DNA from: an uncultured Paracoccaceae bacterium
Lineage (GTDB): Bacteria > Pseudomonadota > Alphaproteobacteria > Rhodobacterales > Rhodobacteraceae
DNA length: 11,565 nt
Direction: 5' to 3'
Assembly (NCBI GenBank): GCA_938038825.1
Contig: CALHST010000203.1
Coordinates: 1 to 11,565, forward strand
Translations under genes and position numbers: made by a program
Shown: piece after piece, positions 1-5,985 of the stretch
Layout of the letters: each line of letters opens with the position of its first letter
Position numbering within the stretch: the stretch's first letter is position 1
Notes under the pieces: model-generated
Told to the model about the DNA's origin: nothing
The model's database searches: none
What the model saw: the letters and a program-made list of their open reading frames with translations, nothing else

Positions 1-284
1 CCCCAACCCAGCCCAAATGTTGTCGCGCCCGTTAGCAATTGACTATCGACGTCATTGCGCGTGGGCCAAGAAAACGTTTCTGCGAAGATCGGGGTGCTGC
101 GGCGACGCAGCAAGGCATATCCGGGCAAAGTGACCGCAATCGCCCCCCCCATCACAAAGGCAAGCGACGGATCCCACGTGCCTGCAATGTCCAGGAAATT
201 CAGAACTTTGGCGGGATCCGCCATGCCCGAAATGACAAGACCTAATCCAAAGATCAGTCCAGCGATGAAACCTGCTGCATTCAT
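1..284 (-). CDS. YeeE/YedE family membrane protein, second half of split pair (DUF6691-type), 3' end cut by window edge
   Basis: A minus-strand frame begins with ATG at 284 and stays open to the window edge, giving 94 residues without a stop. It starts MNAAGFIAGLIFGLGLVISG and continues with a conserved stretch reading MADPAKVLNFLDIAGTWDPS. That Gly-rich helix followed by a GMADPxKVLxFLD-like motif is typical of the C-terminal half of YeeE/YedE sulfur-transport proteins when they are split into two genes. About two membrane helices are visible (residues 5-20 and 43-60). The start lies 11 bases downstream of the stop of the partner gene, with a purine-rich GGGGGCGGGAAG just before it, so the two are co-transcribed and probably form one complex in the inner membrane. 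Related proteins import thiosulfate or other sulfur species; the substrate here is not visible. Roughly the last third is missing at the window edge, not truncated in nature as far as can be seen. Confidence 0.85.
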   Translation of the reverse strand, partial: MNAAGFIAGLIFGLGLVISGMADPAKVLNFLDIAGTWDPSLAFVMGGAIAVTLPGYALLRRRSTPIFAETFSWPTRNDVDSQLLTGATTFGLGW

Positions 285-295
285 CTTCCCGCCCC

Positions 296-718
296 CTATA
301 TCACGTGCCGGGTGACAAAGACCGTAATGGCCGCCACTGACATAAATGTGGCCGTCGCGACAAGGGAACGCCCGCTCAGCCGTGACAAGCCGCAAACCCC
401 GTGGCCAGATGTACATCCATTGCCAAAGACAGATCCGTATCCGACCAAAACCCCTGCGACAGCCATCAATGGCAGGTTGCTGGACACAGTCTGTGCGGGT
501 GTTCCGGCAAACATGGTGTACAGAAGCGGTGCCAATAACAGACCAGCAACGAAGAACAAACCGGGACGCTCTGATGCTCCGCCCAAGCGACCAGAAAGCA
601 AACGGGATGTGATCCCGCTGACGCCTGCGATTTTGCCGTTCGACGCCATCAAAATAACAGCCGATAAGCCGATCATGGCACCCCCTAAAGCGGATGCAAG
701 TGGTGTGAAGTCCGTCAT
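296..718 (-). CDS. YeeE/YedE family protein (DUF395), first half of split pair
   Basis: A 140-residue, strongly hydrophobic protein with about four predicted membrane helices (residues 7-29, 53-72, 83-105, 117-137). Residues 99-110 read GNGCTSGHGVCG, the hallmark two-cysteine motif of the YeeE/YedE sulfur-transport superfamily (Cys102 and Cys109), so the family assignment is firm. In homologues these cysteines contact the transported sulfur compound (thiosulfate in YeeE); the substrate here is inferred only by family. The start at 718 is preceded by AGGGGAACTTAG on the minus strand, a good ribosome binding site. The partner gene follows after 11 bases. In other Rhodobacteraceae such pairs (sometimes called PmpA/PmpB) are often next to sulfide- or persulfide-responsive regulators, but none is visible here because the window ends within the pair. 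Confidence 0.93.
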   Translation of the reverse strand: MTDFTPLASALGGAMIGLSAVILMASNGKIAGVSGITSRLLSGRLGGASERPGLFFVAGLLLAPLLYTMFAGTPAQTVSSNLPLMAVAGVLVGYGSVFGNGCTSGHGVCGLSRLSGRSLVATATFMSVAAITVFVTRHVI

Positions 719-983
719 CTAAGTTCCCCTAAGTCACGCCGATTTTTAAGGGACGCTAATTCGCCGCAAGGATCTATGCAATGCGCACAATTTGTCTAAC
801 TTTTGGGTTCATCCACAACTTATTGCGGTTATCCCCAAATAAAGGGTTGCCAGAAAGCGGTGGCTCAAGCACCATCAAGGGGCAGGCACGGAGGTTCACT
901 CCGGTTTGAGCGAGCAGGCAAGTCAGGCGTCCGGGGGGATGCTGCAGTCCCCCACGGCCGACCGGCAAATAAGAGGTGGCGAC
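719..983. other. Divergent intergenic region with possible promoter, DnaA-box-like 9-mers and a hairpin-rich leader
   Basis: This 265-bp stretch separates the minus-strand YeeE pair from the plus-strand YbjN gene and must hold both promoters. On the minus strand, TAGACA (793-798) and TAGATC (771-776) are 16 bp apart, giving a weak sigma-70-like candidate for the YeeE pair. On the plus strand, TCATCCACA (809-817) and TTATCCCCA (829-837) each differ from the TTATCCACA DnaA box by one base and start 20 bp apart. Between 859 and 953 there are three successive small hairpins: GGTG/CACC (859-862/870-873), CGGAG/CTCCG (889-893/899-903) and GGGGGA/TCCCCC (934-939/948-953). They precede the YbjN ribosome binding site and could make a structured leader. 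No convincing protein-coding gene is seen. Confidence 0.4.
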
Positions 984-1484
984 ATGGCCCTTTCCGAACA
1001 TCACTTGGAAGACGACATTCACCCAATCGATATCGTAGAACATTTGGCAAACCACCATGAGTGGGATTTTGATCGGATTGGTGACGATCAGATCGCCATG
1101 GCAGTGGAAGGGCAATGGCGCACCTATTCCCTGACATTGGCCTGGTCGAGCTTTGATGAAACGTTGCGCATGGTGTGTACGTTCGAACTGGAACCGCCAA
1201 CCGCAAAACTGCCAGAGCTTTATGCGTTGTTGAATTTGGTGAATGACCAATGCTGGGCCGGGGCGTTTACCTATTGGGCGGAACAAAAGCTGATGGTGTA
1301 TCGCTATGGTTTGGTTTTGGCAGGCGGGCAGGTCGCGTCGGCGGATCAGATCGACACCATGATCGGGGCCGCTGTGATGAGCGCAGAGCGGTATTACCCG
1401 GCCTTGCAGATGCTGATTTGGGGTGACAACAGTCCGGAAAAGGCAATGCAAATTGCCATTGCCGAGGCATATGGCCGAGCCTGA
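984..1484 (+). CDS. YbjN domain-containing protein
   Basis: A soluble acidic protein of 166 residues. The start is placed at ATG 984 because AAGAGGTGG lies just upstream at good spacing; the frame stays open further 5' (to 906), but that part has low-quality residues and no ribosome binding site. The sequence matches the YbjN family (fold like type III secretion chaperones): an N-terminal segment of the form DIVEHLANHHEWDFDRIGDD, a beta-rich centre with WRTYSLTLAWS, and the late motif with NLVNDQCWAGAFTYW followed by a hydrophobic strand. The molecular role of YbjN proteins is poorly known; in enterobacteria ybjN affects motility and stress phenotypes, and that should not be carried over here without evidence. 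It sits 175 bp upstream of proC on the same strand. I recall this YbjN-ProC-tRNA-binding-protein order as common in Rhodobacteraceae, which suggests a stable housekeeping locus. Confidence 0.9.
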   Translation: MALSEHHLEDDIHPIDIVEHLANHHEWDFDRIGDDQIAMAVEGQWRTYSLTLAWSSFDETLRMVCTFELEPPTAKLPELYALLNLVNDQCWAGAFTYWAEQKLMVYRYGLVLAGGQVASADQIDTMIGAAVMSAERYYPALQMLIWGDNSPEKAMQIAIAEAYGRA

Positions 1485-1501
1485 GCGCGATTTGGCAAAG
1501 T

Positions 1502-1545
1502 CGGGGTGAGGGGCCAGCCCCTCACACTCCCCGGAGTATTTTGCG
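1502..1545 (+). repeat. Hairpin plus CCCCGGAGTATTTT motif, a Rhodobacteraceae-type intergenic repeat and possible terminator
   Basis: Just after the YbjN stop, GTGAGGGG (1506-1513) and CCCCTCAC (1518-1525) form a perfect 8-bp stem with a CCAG loop. CGGG (1502-1505) and CCCG (1530-1533) can extend it across a small bulge. The 3' side runs into CCCCGGAGTATTTT, whose short T-run would suit a factor-independent terminator. The GGAGTATTT string after a GC-rich hairpin is, from memory, repeated many times in intergenic regions of Rhodobacteraceae genomes; only one copy is in this window. Whether it ends transcription or allows read-through into proC is not known. Confidence 0.6.
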
Positions 1546-1659
1546 AACAATGAAGAGACACAGAGGGCGCGGTTGAGCAGGCTGCGCCATTTTTGTGCGG
1601 ATTGGGATTTTAACTGGTTGGTGATTGGTTTTAAATGCGCAAGAAGCGAGGGGGCAAAC

Positions 1660-2475
1660 ATGGATTTTTCTGAGATCGAACGCCATGGCTTGGTGTTGCT
1701 GGGTTGCGGTAAGATGGGATCTGCCATGCTGGCAGGTTGGTTGCGCGAAGGGTTGGCCCCGAAATCTGTGTGGGTTCAGGATCCTTATCCATCGGAATGG
1801 GTGATGGCCCAAGGGGTCCGAGTGAACGATGTCTTGCCGAATGCGCCTGCGGTGGTTTTGGTGGCAGTCAAACCCCAGATGATGGCCGAGGCCTTGCCAG
1901 TTTTGCAGGGGTTTGGGAATGGCCAGACCGTGTTCTTGTCAGTGGCCGCGGGAACGGCCATTGGCACCTATGAACAGATGCTGGGTGATAAGACCCCAGT
2001 GATCCGCGCGATGCCGAATACACCCGCTGCCATTGGTCAGGGGATCACAGCCATCATTGGAAATGGGTCCGCGACGGGGGCTGATCTTGATATGGCCGAA
2101 GGGTTGTTGACCGCGATTGGGCAGGTCGTGCGCTTGGATGACGAAGGGCAAATGGATGCGGTGACCGGCGTGTCCGGCTCTGGGCCAGCCTATGTGTTCC
2201 ACTTGGTGGAAACTTTGGCGGCAGCGGGCGTCGCGCAGGGCTTGCCGGACACATTGGCGATGCAATTGGCCAAGGCCACTGTTGCTGGGGCAGGGGCTTT
2301 AGCGCTTACTGCACAGGAAACTCCGTCGCAATTGCGTGTCAACGTGACCTCACCCAATGGCACCACGCAGGCGGGGCTTGAGGTGTTGATGAATACAACA
2401 GACGGTCTGCAGCCTTTGATCCGGGCCACAGTGGCGGCAGCAACCGATCGATCCAAGGCGTTGGCCAATGGCTGA
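1660..2475 (+). CDS. proC: Pyrroline-5-carboxylate reductase (ProC)
   Basis: ProC reduces L-1-pyrroline-5-carboxylate to L-proline with NAD(P)H, the last step of proline synthesis, in the cytoplasm. The 271-residue protein matches the family length. Visible motifs are the Rossmann dinucleotide loop G15-C-G17-K-M-G20, V70-K71-P72, the M118-P-N-T-P motif, S172GSGPAY178 of the substrate-binding helical domain, and the C-terminal signature VTSPNGTT (229-236). The ATG at 1660 is chosen because GCGAGGGGGC lies upstream and the Rossmann strand then begins at the usual distance; the open frame back to 1573 adds residues unlike ProC. The stop overlaps the start of the next gene by 8 bases, so proC and csaA are translationally coupled. 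No oddities or missing motifs are seen. Confidence 0.97.
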   Translation: MDFSEIERHGLVLLGCGKMGSAMLAGWLREGLAPKSVWVQDPYPSEWVMAQGVRVNDVLPNAPAVVLVAVKPQMMAEALPVLQGFGNGQTVFLSVAAGTAIGTYEQMLGDKTPVIRAMPNTPAAIGQGITAIIGNGSATGADLDMAEGLLTAIGQVVRLDDEGQMDAVTGVSGSGPAYVFHLVETLAAAGVAQGLPDTLAMQLAKATVAGAGALALTAQETPSQLRVNVTSPNGTTQAGLEVLMNTTDGLQPLIRATVAAATDRSKALANG

Positions 2476-2806
2476 AATCACATTCGATGACTTTTTGGCT
2501 GTGGATATTCGGGCCGGACGGATTGTGCGGGCGGAACCTTTTCCCGAGGCCCGTAAACCAGCCATCAAGTTGTGGATAGATTTTGGTCCCGAGATTGGGG
2601 AACGGAAATCCTCGGCCCAGATCACCGTTCTCTATACGCCCGAGACATTGGTTGGCACTATGGTCATGGGGGTGGTGAACTTTCCACCCCGCCAGATTGG
2701 GCCGTTTATGTCAGAGGTTCTGGTGTTGGGATATGAAGATGCAGAAGGGGCCATTGTGTTGGCCCGCCCCGATAAAGAGGTGCCCGTTGGGGCCCGCATG
2801 TGCTGA
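2468..2806 (+). CDS. csaA: CsaA-type tRNA-binding protein (EMAPII/TyrRS C-terminal OB-fold)
   Basis: A stand-alone 112-residue OB-fold protein that covers the whole CsaA family length. Diagnostic stretches are DIRAGRI (13-19), KPAIKLWIDFG (30-40), SSAQIT (48-53), VVNFPPRQIG (69-78) and MSEVLVLG (81-88). Relatives are the C-terminal tRNA-binding domains of methionyl- and tyrosyl-tRNA synthetases. CsaA of Bacillus has been described as a secretion-related chaperone and also binds tRNA; its main job in alphaproteobacteria is unclear. The gene begins inside the end of proC (8-base overlap) and its TGA overlaps the next start as TGATG, so it is the middle member of a tightly packed three-gene unit. 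Confidence 0.93.
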   Translation: MAEITFDDFLAVDIRAGRIVRAEPFPEARKPAIKLWIDFGPEIGERKSSAQITVLYTPETLVGTMVMGVVNFPPRQIGPFMSEVLVLGYEDAEGAIVLARPDKEVPVGARMC

Positions 2807-3762
2807 TGCCCAGGATTTTCATAACCCGCCCGTTGCCTGACGTTGTGCTGGAAAAGGCGCGTGCGCATTTCAGTGATGTTGTGGTGCGTCAAGAAACATC
2901 TCCGTTAAGCGGGGACGAGCTGCGCGATGCATTGCGCGACTATGATGGCATACTGCCCACATTGGGGGATTTGTTCACCGCCGAGGTCTTTGCAGACGTT
3001 GCGAACCCACGGGCCAAAGTGCTGGCCAATTTCGGTGTGGGCTACAACCATATCAATACGAGCGCGGCGAAGGCCAAGGGCATAGCGGTTTCCAACACGC
3101 CCGGAGCGGTCACCGATGCGACTGCCGATATTGCATTGACGCTGATGCTGATGACAGCGCGCCGCGCTGGCGAGGGTGAACGGATGCTGCGCAGCCAATC
3201 TTGGGCTGGATGGCACCCGACGCAATTGTTGGGGCTGCATTTGAGTGGCAAAACTGTGGGCATCATCGGGATGGGCCGGATTGGCCAGGCAATTGGGCGG
3301 CGCTGCCATTTTGGCTTTGGGATGGACGTACACTATGTGAACCGATCGACCAAAACCCTGGATTTCCCCGCGACCCAAGTGGCCGATATGGCCACGCTCG
3401 CGGGGCAAGTTGACGTTGTGGTTGTGGCGGTGCCCGGCGGCGCTGCGACCCATCATTTGATTGATGCCTCTGTCTTTGCGGCCATGCAGCCGCATGCGAT
3501 CTTCGTGAATATAGCGCGCGGGGATGTCGTTGACGAAACCGCATTAATCGCGGCGTTGCAGGCTGGGCACCTGGCTGGGGCTGGTTTGGATGTCTATGAG
3601 TTCGAACCCAAAGTGCCCGACGCCTTAATGGCGATGGAAAACGTGACGTTGTTGCCGCATCTGGGCACTGCGGCTTTGGACGTGCGGGTGGATATGGGGC
3701 TTATGGCCGTTGAAAATTTGCGTGCGTTCTTCGACGAAGACCCCTTGCCAAACGCGGTTTAA
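2806..3762 (+). CDS. D-2-hydroxyacid dehydrogenase, glyoxylate/hydroxypyruvate reductase (D-glycerate dehydrogenase) type
   Basis: An NAD(P)-dependent D-2-hydroxyacid dehydrogenase of 318 residues. The nucleotide-binding loop is G155-M-G157-R-I-G160. The catalytic triad is complete: Arg238 in NIARGD, Glu267 in DVYEFEP and His285 in LLPHLG. The N-terminal substrate domain carries NFGVGYNHI (75-83). The overall pattern is closest to the GyaR/GRHPR group that interconverts hydroxypyruvate or glyoxylate with D-glycerate or glycolate; exact substrate and NADH versus NADPH preference cannot be decided by eye. The start used is ATG 2806, which overlaps the csaA stop (TGATG); an upstream GTG at 2800 is an alternative that adds two residues. 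The TAA stop lies in a TTAA shared with the convergent tdk stop, so no room exists between them for a terminator. Confidence 0.9.
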   Translation: MPRIFITRPLPDVVLEKARAHFSDVVVRQETSPLSGDELRDALRDYDGILPTLGDLFTAEVFADVANPRAKVLANFGVGYNHINTSAAKAKGIAVSNTPGAVTDATADIALTLMLMTARRAGEGERMLRSQSWAGWHPTQLLGLHLSGKTVGIIGMGRIGQAIGRRCHFGFGMDVHYVNRSTKTLDFPATQVADMATLAGQVDVVVVAVPGGAATHHLIDASVFAAMQPHAIFVNIARGDVVDETALIAALQAGHLAGAGLDVYEFEPKVPDALMAMENVTLLPHLGTAALDVRVDMGLMAVENLRAFFDEDPLPNAV

Positions 3763-4343
3763 ACGCCATCCCCGACAGCAGCGCGCCAATGGCGACGACA
3801 CAAGGACACATAAGTTTCGTTTCCGCCAACCTGCACCTGCGCCCCTTCCTTTAGGGCCTGACCATCTGGCCCCTGCCGCACAACCATTGTTGCTTTTTTG
3901 CCGCAATGACAAATGGTGCGCACTTCGCGCATTTCATCGGCCAGCGCCAAAAGCGTTGCAGAACCGGGGAAAAGTTCGCCCAGAAAATCCACGCGCAACC
4001 CGTAACACATGATGGGCACATCCAAGTCGTCCACAGCGCGCGCCAGTTGCCACACTTGATCGGATGTCAAAAACTGTGCTTCATCAACAAACACGCAGGC
4101 CACTTTCGATTGGGCCATGCGATCTTGGATCTTGGCGAACATATCTGTGTCTGAATCAAACGTGTCCGCATCGGACCCAATGCCAATGCGTGACGCGATG
4201 CGCCCAGTACCGGCACGTTTATCGAAACCTGCGATCAGAAGATATGGTTCCATCCCACGTTCGCGATAATTGTGCGCCGCTTGCAGCAAAACAGTCGATT
4301 TGCCTGCGTTCATGGTGGAATAGTGAAAGTATAACTTGGCCAT
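3759..4343 (-). CDS. tdk: Thymidine kinase, type II (Tdk)
   Basis: Tdk phosphorylates thymidine to dTMP with ATP in pyrimidine salvage. The 194-residue protein begins MAKLYFHYSTMNAGKST, which carries the P-loop (about residues 8-16, with K15-S16) and aligns with the start of the E. coli enzyme. Therefore ATG 4343 is preferred over an in-frame ATG at 4352 that adds three residues; neither has a strong ribosome binding site. Residues 85-92 (FVDEAQFL) hold the Walker B/catalytic Glu88. Near the C-terminus, C145-H-C147 and C182-R-R-H185 are the probable structural zinc ligands, and GGNETYVSLC (173-182) is the substrate-side segment. It converges on the dehydrogenase gene with a 4-base overlap at the stops. 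Upstream is a 420-bp region without an evident gene that should contain its promoter. Confidence 0.96.
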   Translation of the reverse strand: MAKLYFHYSTMNAGKSTVLLQAAHNYRERGMEPYLLIAGFDKRAGTGRIASRIGIGSDADTFDSDTDMFAKIQDRMAQSKVACVFVDEAQFLTSDQVWQLARAVDDLDVPIMCYGLRVDFLGELFPGSATLLALADEMREVRTICHCGKKATMVVRQGPDGQALKEGAQVQVGGNETYVSLCRRHWRAAVGDGV

Positions 4344-4400
4344 AACTGGCATCTAGCCCAACCAACAATCGCCTCTCAAGAGGCCTGGGCGGATAAATTG

Positions 4401-4612
4401 GTATCAAGGTGGGATAGTTCGTGAGTGACCTGCCCAGAACACGGATAAGCAGCCCTCTCCTCCCCTCCCTTTGAACGCAAAGACGTGTCTTACTGCGGAA
4501 AAACCGCTGGGGATGAAAGACACGTCCCACTCGTTACGCCGCCGGGTCCAATACGCGTCTAACTTACGCGCGCCTGATCCAGAAGAAGTTGGATCGGACC
4601 CCACCTTGATAC
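4401..4612. repeat. Element bounded by a perfect 13-bp inverted repeat with nested hairpins (MITE-like or structured RNA)
   Basis: GTATCAAGGTGGG (4401-4413) and CCCACCTTGATAC (4600-4612) are perfect reverse complements; AAAT (4395-4398) and ATTT (4613-4616) extend the pairing beyond a 2-base bulge. Inside, GACGTGTCTT (4482-4491) pairs with AAGACACGTC (4517-4526) and encloses GCGG-AAAAA-CCGC (4495-4507). CGCGT/ACGCG (4554-4558/4566-4570) and GATCCA/TGGATC (4576-4581/4590-4595) are further hairpins, and GGTCC/GGACC (4545-4549/4596-4600) can close the latter two into a branch that competes with the outer stem for one base. Such terminal inverted repeats around a short non-coding body fit a miniature transposable element; the branched folding also fits a small RNA. 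No target-site duplication is evident, and I do not recognise a named family. Confidence 0.55.
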
Positions 4613-4724
4613 ATTTGCTCAAATCGAGCATTTCTATGAACTTGTTAAATACACCAGAAGATCTGGTTGCTAGATAGATGACACTTGCGCCGACTTGTAA
4701 TAATGGGAAAAGATCACGGCACTT

Positions 4725-4737
4725 CCCCGTTGCGGGG
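4725..4737 (+). promoter_or_regulatory. Small GC hairpin just upstream of the HTH-like gene
   Basis: CCCCG (4725-4729) and CGGGG (4733-4737) form a 5-bp stem with a TTG loop, about ten bases before the purine-rich AAAGGGG (4748-4754) that serves as ribosome binding site for ATG 4764. It could influence translation start, but there is no alternative pairing visible that would make it a clear switch. Confidence 0.3.
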
Positions 4738-4763
4738 CGGGCGGGACAAAGGGGCAAAACCAT

Positions 4764-5228
4764 ATGACGATTTCGGCGATGGGCAGTTATCTGAAAAAAC
4801 ACACCGAAGCCTTGGTGAAAGATGTCGGCGTGGAACCTGCATGTGACATCACGGGCAAGTCCAAAGCAACGCTGGGCCGGTATTATTCCGACAACCCCGA
4901 ACATGCGGACCGCTTCATGCCCGTGGATGCAGTGGCCCGTCTGGAAGACGAAGCAAGCTATCCCCACGTTACAGCGGCCTTGGCGGAACTGAAGGGGATC
5001 ACCCTGTCCTTTGATGACCGCAAACCCAATTCAGAACGCACCGGCGGGGTGAATGCTGACGTGATTGCCCTAAGCCAACGCTTTGCAATGTTGATGAGCG
5101 AATATCAGCAATCCATAGAAGACGGTGTTATTTCGGTGAACGAAGCCAAACGCCTGTTGAAAGAAACAGTTTTGCTGCAGCAAGTTTTGATCGACATGAA
5201 ATTGCACCTTGAAGATGAACACAGCTGA
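4764..5228 (+). CDS. Conserved hypothetical protein with N-terminal helix-turn-helix-like segment
   Basis: A 154-residue protein. ATG 4764 is preceded by AAAGGGG at nine bases. Residues about 14-45 (with EALVKDVGVEPACDITGKSK and then ATLGRYYSD) look like a helix-turn-helix of the kind seen in phage CII-like or small regulatory proteins: helix, turn at VGVEPACDITG, recognition-like helix SKATLGRYY. A second part (50-80) contains FMPVDAVARLE. The C-terminal third (98-150) is predicted as two long charged helices, MLMSEYQQSIEDG and then EAKRLLKETVLLQQVLIDMK, likely a dimerising coiled coil. I recognise it only as a conserved hypothetical of Rhodobacteraceae and give no function. Its stop overlaps the arsH start by 14 bases, so the two are co-translated; it may be a local regulator, though it does not resemble ArsR. 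Confidence 0.85.
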   Translation: MTISAMGSYLKKHTEALVKDVGVEPACDITGKSKATLGRYYSDNPEHADRFMPVDAVARLEDEASYPHVTAALAELKGITLSFDDRKPNSERTGGVNADVIALSQRFAMLMSEYQQSIEDGVISVNEAKRLLKETVLLQQVLIDMKLHLEDEHS

Positions 5229-5943
5229 CGATGATCTGCCGGCGCTGATTGCCAACGCGCTGCCGCAAATTGATCACGCTGCGCTTGCTGGTCCGAATGA
5301 TCCTGGGCATGCGCCGCGCATTCTGTTGTTGTATGGCTCCTTGCGCGGCGAAAGCTTTTCGCGACGCGCCGTCGAAGAATCCGCCCGCATCTTGCGCTAT
5401 CTCGGGTGCGAAACCCGCATTTATGATCCCCATGGACTGCCGTTGGTGGATGAGGACGGGGTGGATGACACCCATCCCAAAGTGTCCGAACTGCGCGACG
5501 CCGCCATTTGGTCCGAAGGAATGGTCTGGTCCAGCCCCGAACGCCATGGGGCCATGACGGGTGTTATGAAAACGCAAATTGACTGGCTGCCTTTGTCCGT
5601 GCAAGGCGGCATTCGCCCGACCCAAGGCAAGACACTGGCGATCATGCAGGTCTCGGGTGGCTCGCAAAGTTTTAATGCCGTGAACCAGATGCGCATTCTG
5701 GGCCGTTGGATGCGGATGGTGACGATCCCGAACCAATCCAGTATTCCCAAAGCATGGCTGGAATTCCAAAAGGGTCGCTTGCCCGCAGGGCCATTTTACG
5801 CGCGCGTGGTCGATGTCATGGAAGAACTGGTAAAGTTCACCGTGATGACCCGCAGTCGCAAAGATTACTTGGTGGATCGCTATTCCGAACGCCTTGAAAG
5901 CCCCGAGGACGTGCACAAACGTGTGTCCACAAAAGACACATAG
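5215..5943 (+). CDS. arsH: ArsH-type NADPH-dependent FMN reductase (organoarsenical/quinone detoxification)
   Basis: A flavodoxin-like protein of 242 residues. The FMN phosphate loop is G41-S-L-R44 followed by GESFSRR, a typical GSLRxxSxSR motif. The ArsH signature continues with SEGMVWSSPERHGAMTG (100-116), KTQIDWLPLS (119-128) and QVSGGSQSFNAVNQMR (145-160), so this is ArsH rather than a general NADPH-FMN reductase. ArsH enzymes oxidise trivalent organoarsenicals and also reduce quinones, azo dyes or oxygen with NADPH. The start at ATG 5215 lies inside the upstream gene (14-base overlap) and depends on translational coupling; a TTG at 5209 is a possible alternative. No arsR, arsC or arsenite pump gene is in the window, so arsenic as the real substrate is not assured. 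Confidence 0.93.
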   Translation: MNTADDDLPALIANALPQIDHAALAGPNDPGHAPRILLLYGSLRGESFSRRAVEESARILRYLGCETRIYDPHGLPLVDEDGVDDTHPKVSELRDAAIWSEGMVWSSPERHGAMTGVMKTQIDWLPLSVQGGIRPTQGKTLAIMQVSGGSQSFNAVNQMRILGRWMRMVTIPNQSSIPKAWLEFQKGRLPAGPFYARVVDVMEELVKFTVMTRSRKDYLVDRYSERLESPEDVHKRVSTKDT

Positions 5944-5985
5944 TCTGGATCAGCTGACCAAGATTGTTCGCAGAACGCACTGATA

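Larger units (their letters stand above)
4344..4763. other. 420-bp intergenic region with nested inverted repeats and no convincing gene
   Basis: This region separates divergent tdk (minus) from the HTH-like gene (plus). It contains a GCCTC/GAGGC hairpin with a TCAA loop (4371-4384), the 13-bp inverted repeat element listed separately (4401-4612), and a 6-bp hairpin ACCAGA/TCTGGT (4653-4658/4662-4667). TAATAAT at 4698-4704 could serve as a -10 box for the plus-strand gene, but no good -35 lies at the right distance. An open plus-strand frame from ATG 4513 to a stop at 4677 (54 residues) has no ribosome binding site and runs across the repeat arm, so I do not call it a gene. Confidence 0.5.

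Noticed and set aside
746..761. TTAA-N7-TAAT, resembling a CtrA site (TTAA-N7-TTAA)
   Set aside because: Two mismatches in the second half-site; too weak to support.
751..776. Possible BigR/SqrR-type operator (ATTC-N8-GAAT) upstream of the YeeE pair
   Set aside because: Only one half-site matches (ATTC, then GATC instead of GAAT); the idea rests on what is known of similar genes elsewhere, not on the sequence.
906..983. Upstream extension of the YbjN protein from an alternative start codon
   Set aside because: No ribosome binding site there, and the added residues coincide with hairpins; ATG 984 has a strong site.
1573..1659. N-terminal extension of ProC
   Set aside because: It would place 29 residues unlike ProC before the Rossmann strand; ATG 1660 gives the standard length with a better ribosome binding site.
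774..1727. Long minus-strand open frame (317 codons) across the YbjN gene and proC start
   Set aside because: It is antisense to two well-supported genes, has no family resemblance and is explained by the codon pattern of the plus-strand genes.
5128..5916. Long minus-strand open frame (262 codons) opposite arsH
   Set aside because: The plus strand encodes a full ArsH with all motifs; the antisense translation is His/Gln-rich low-complexity shadow sequence.
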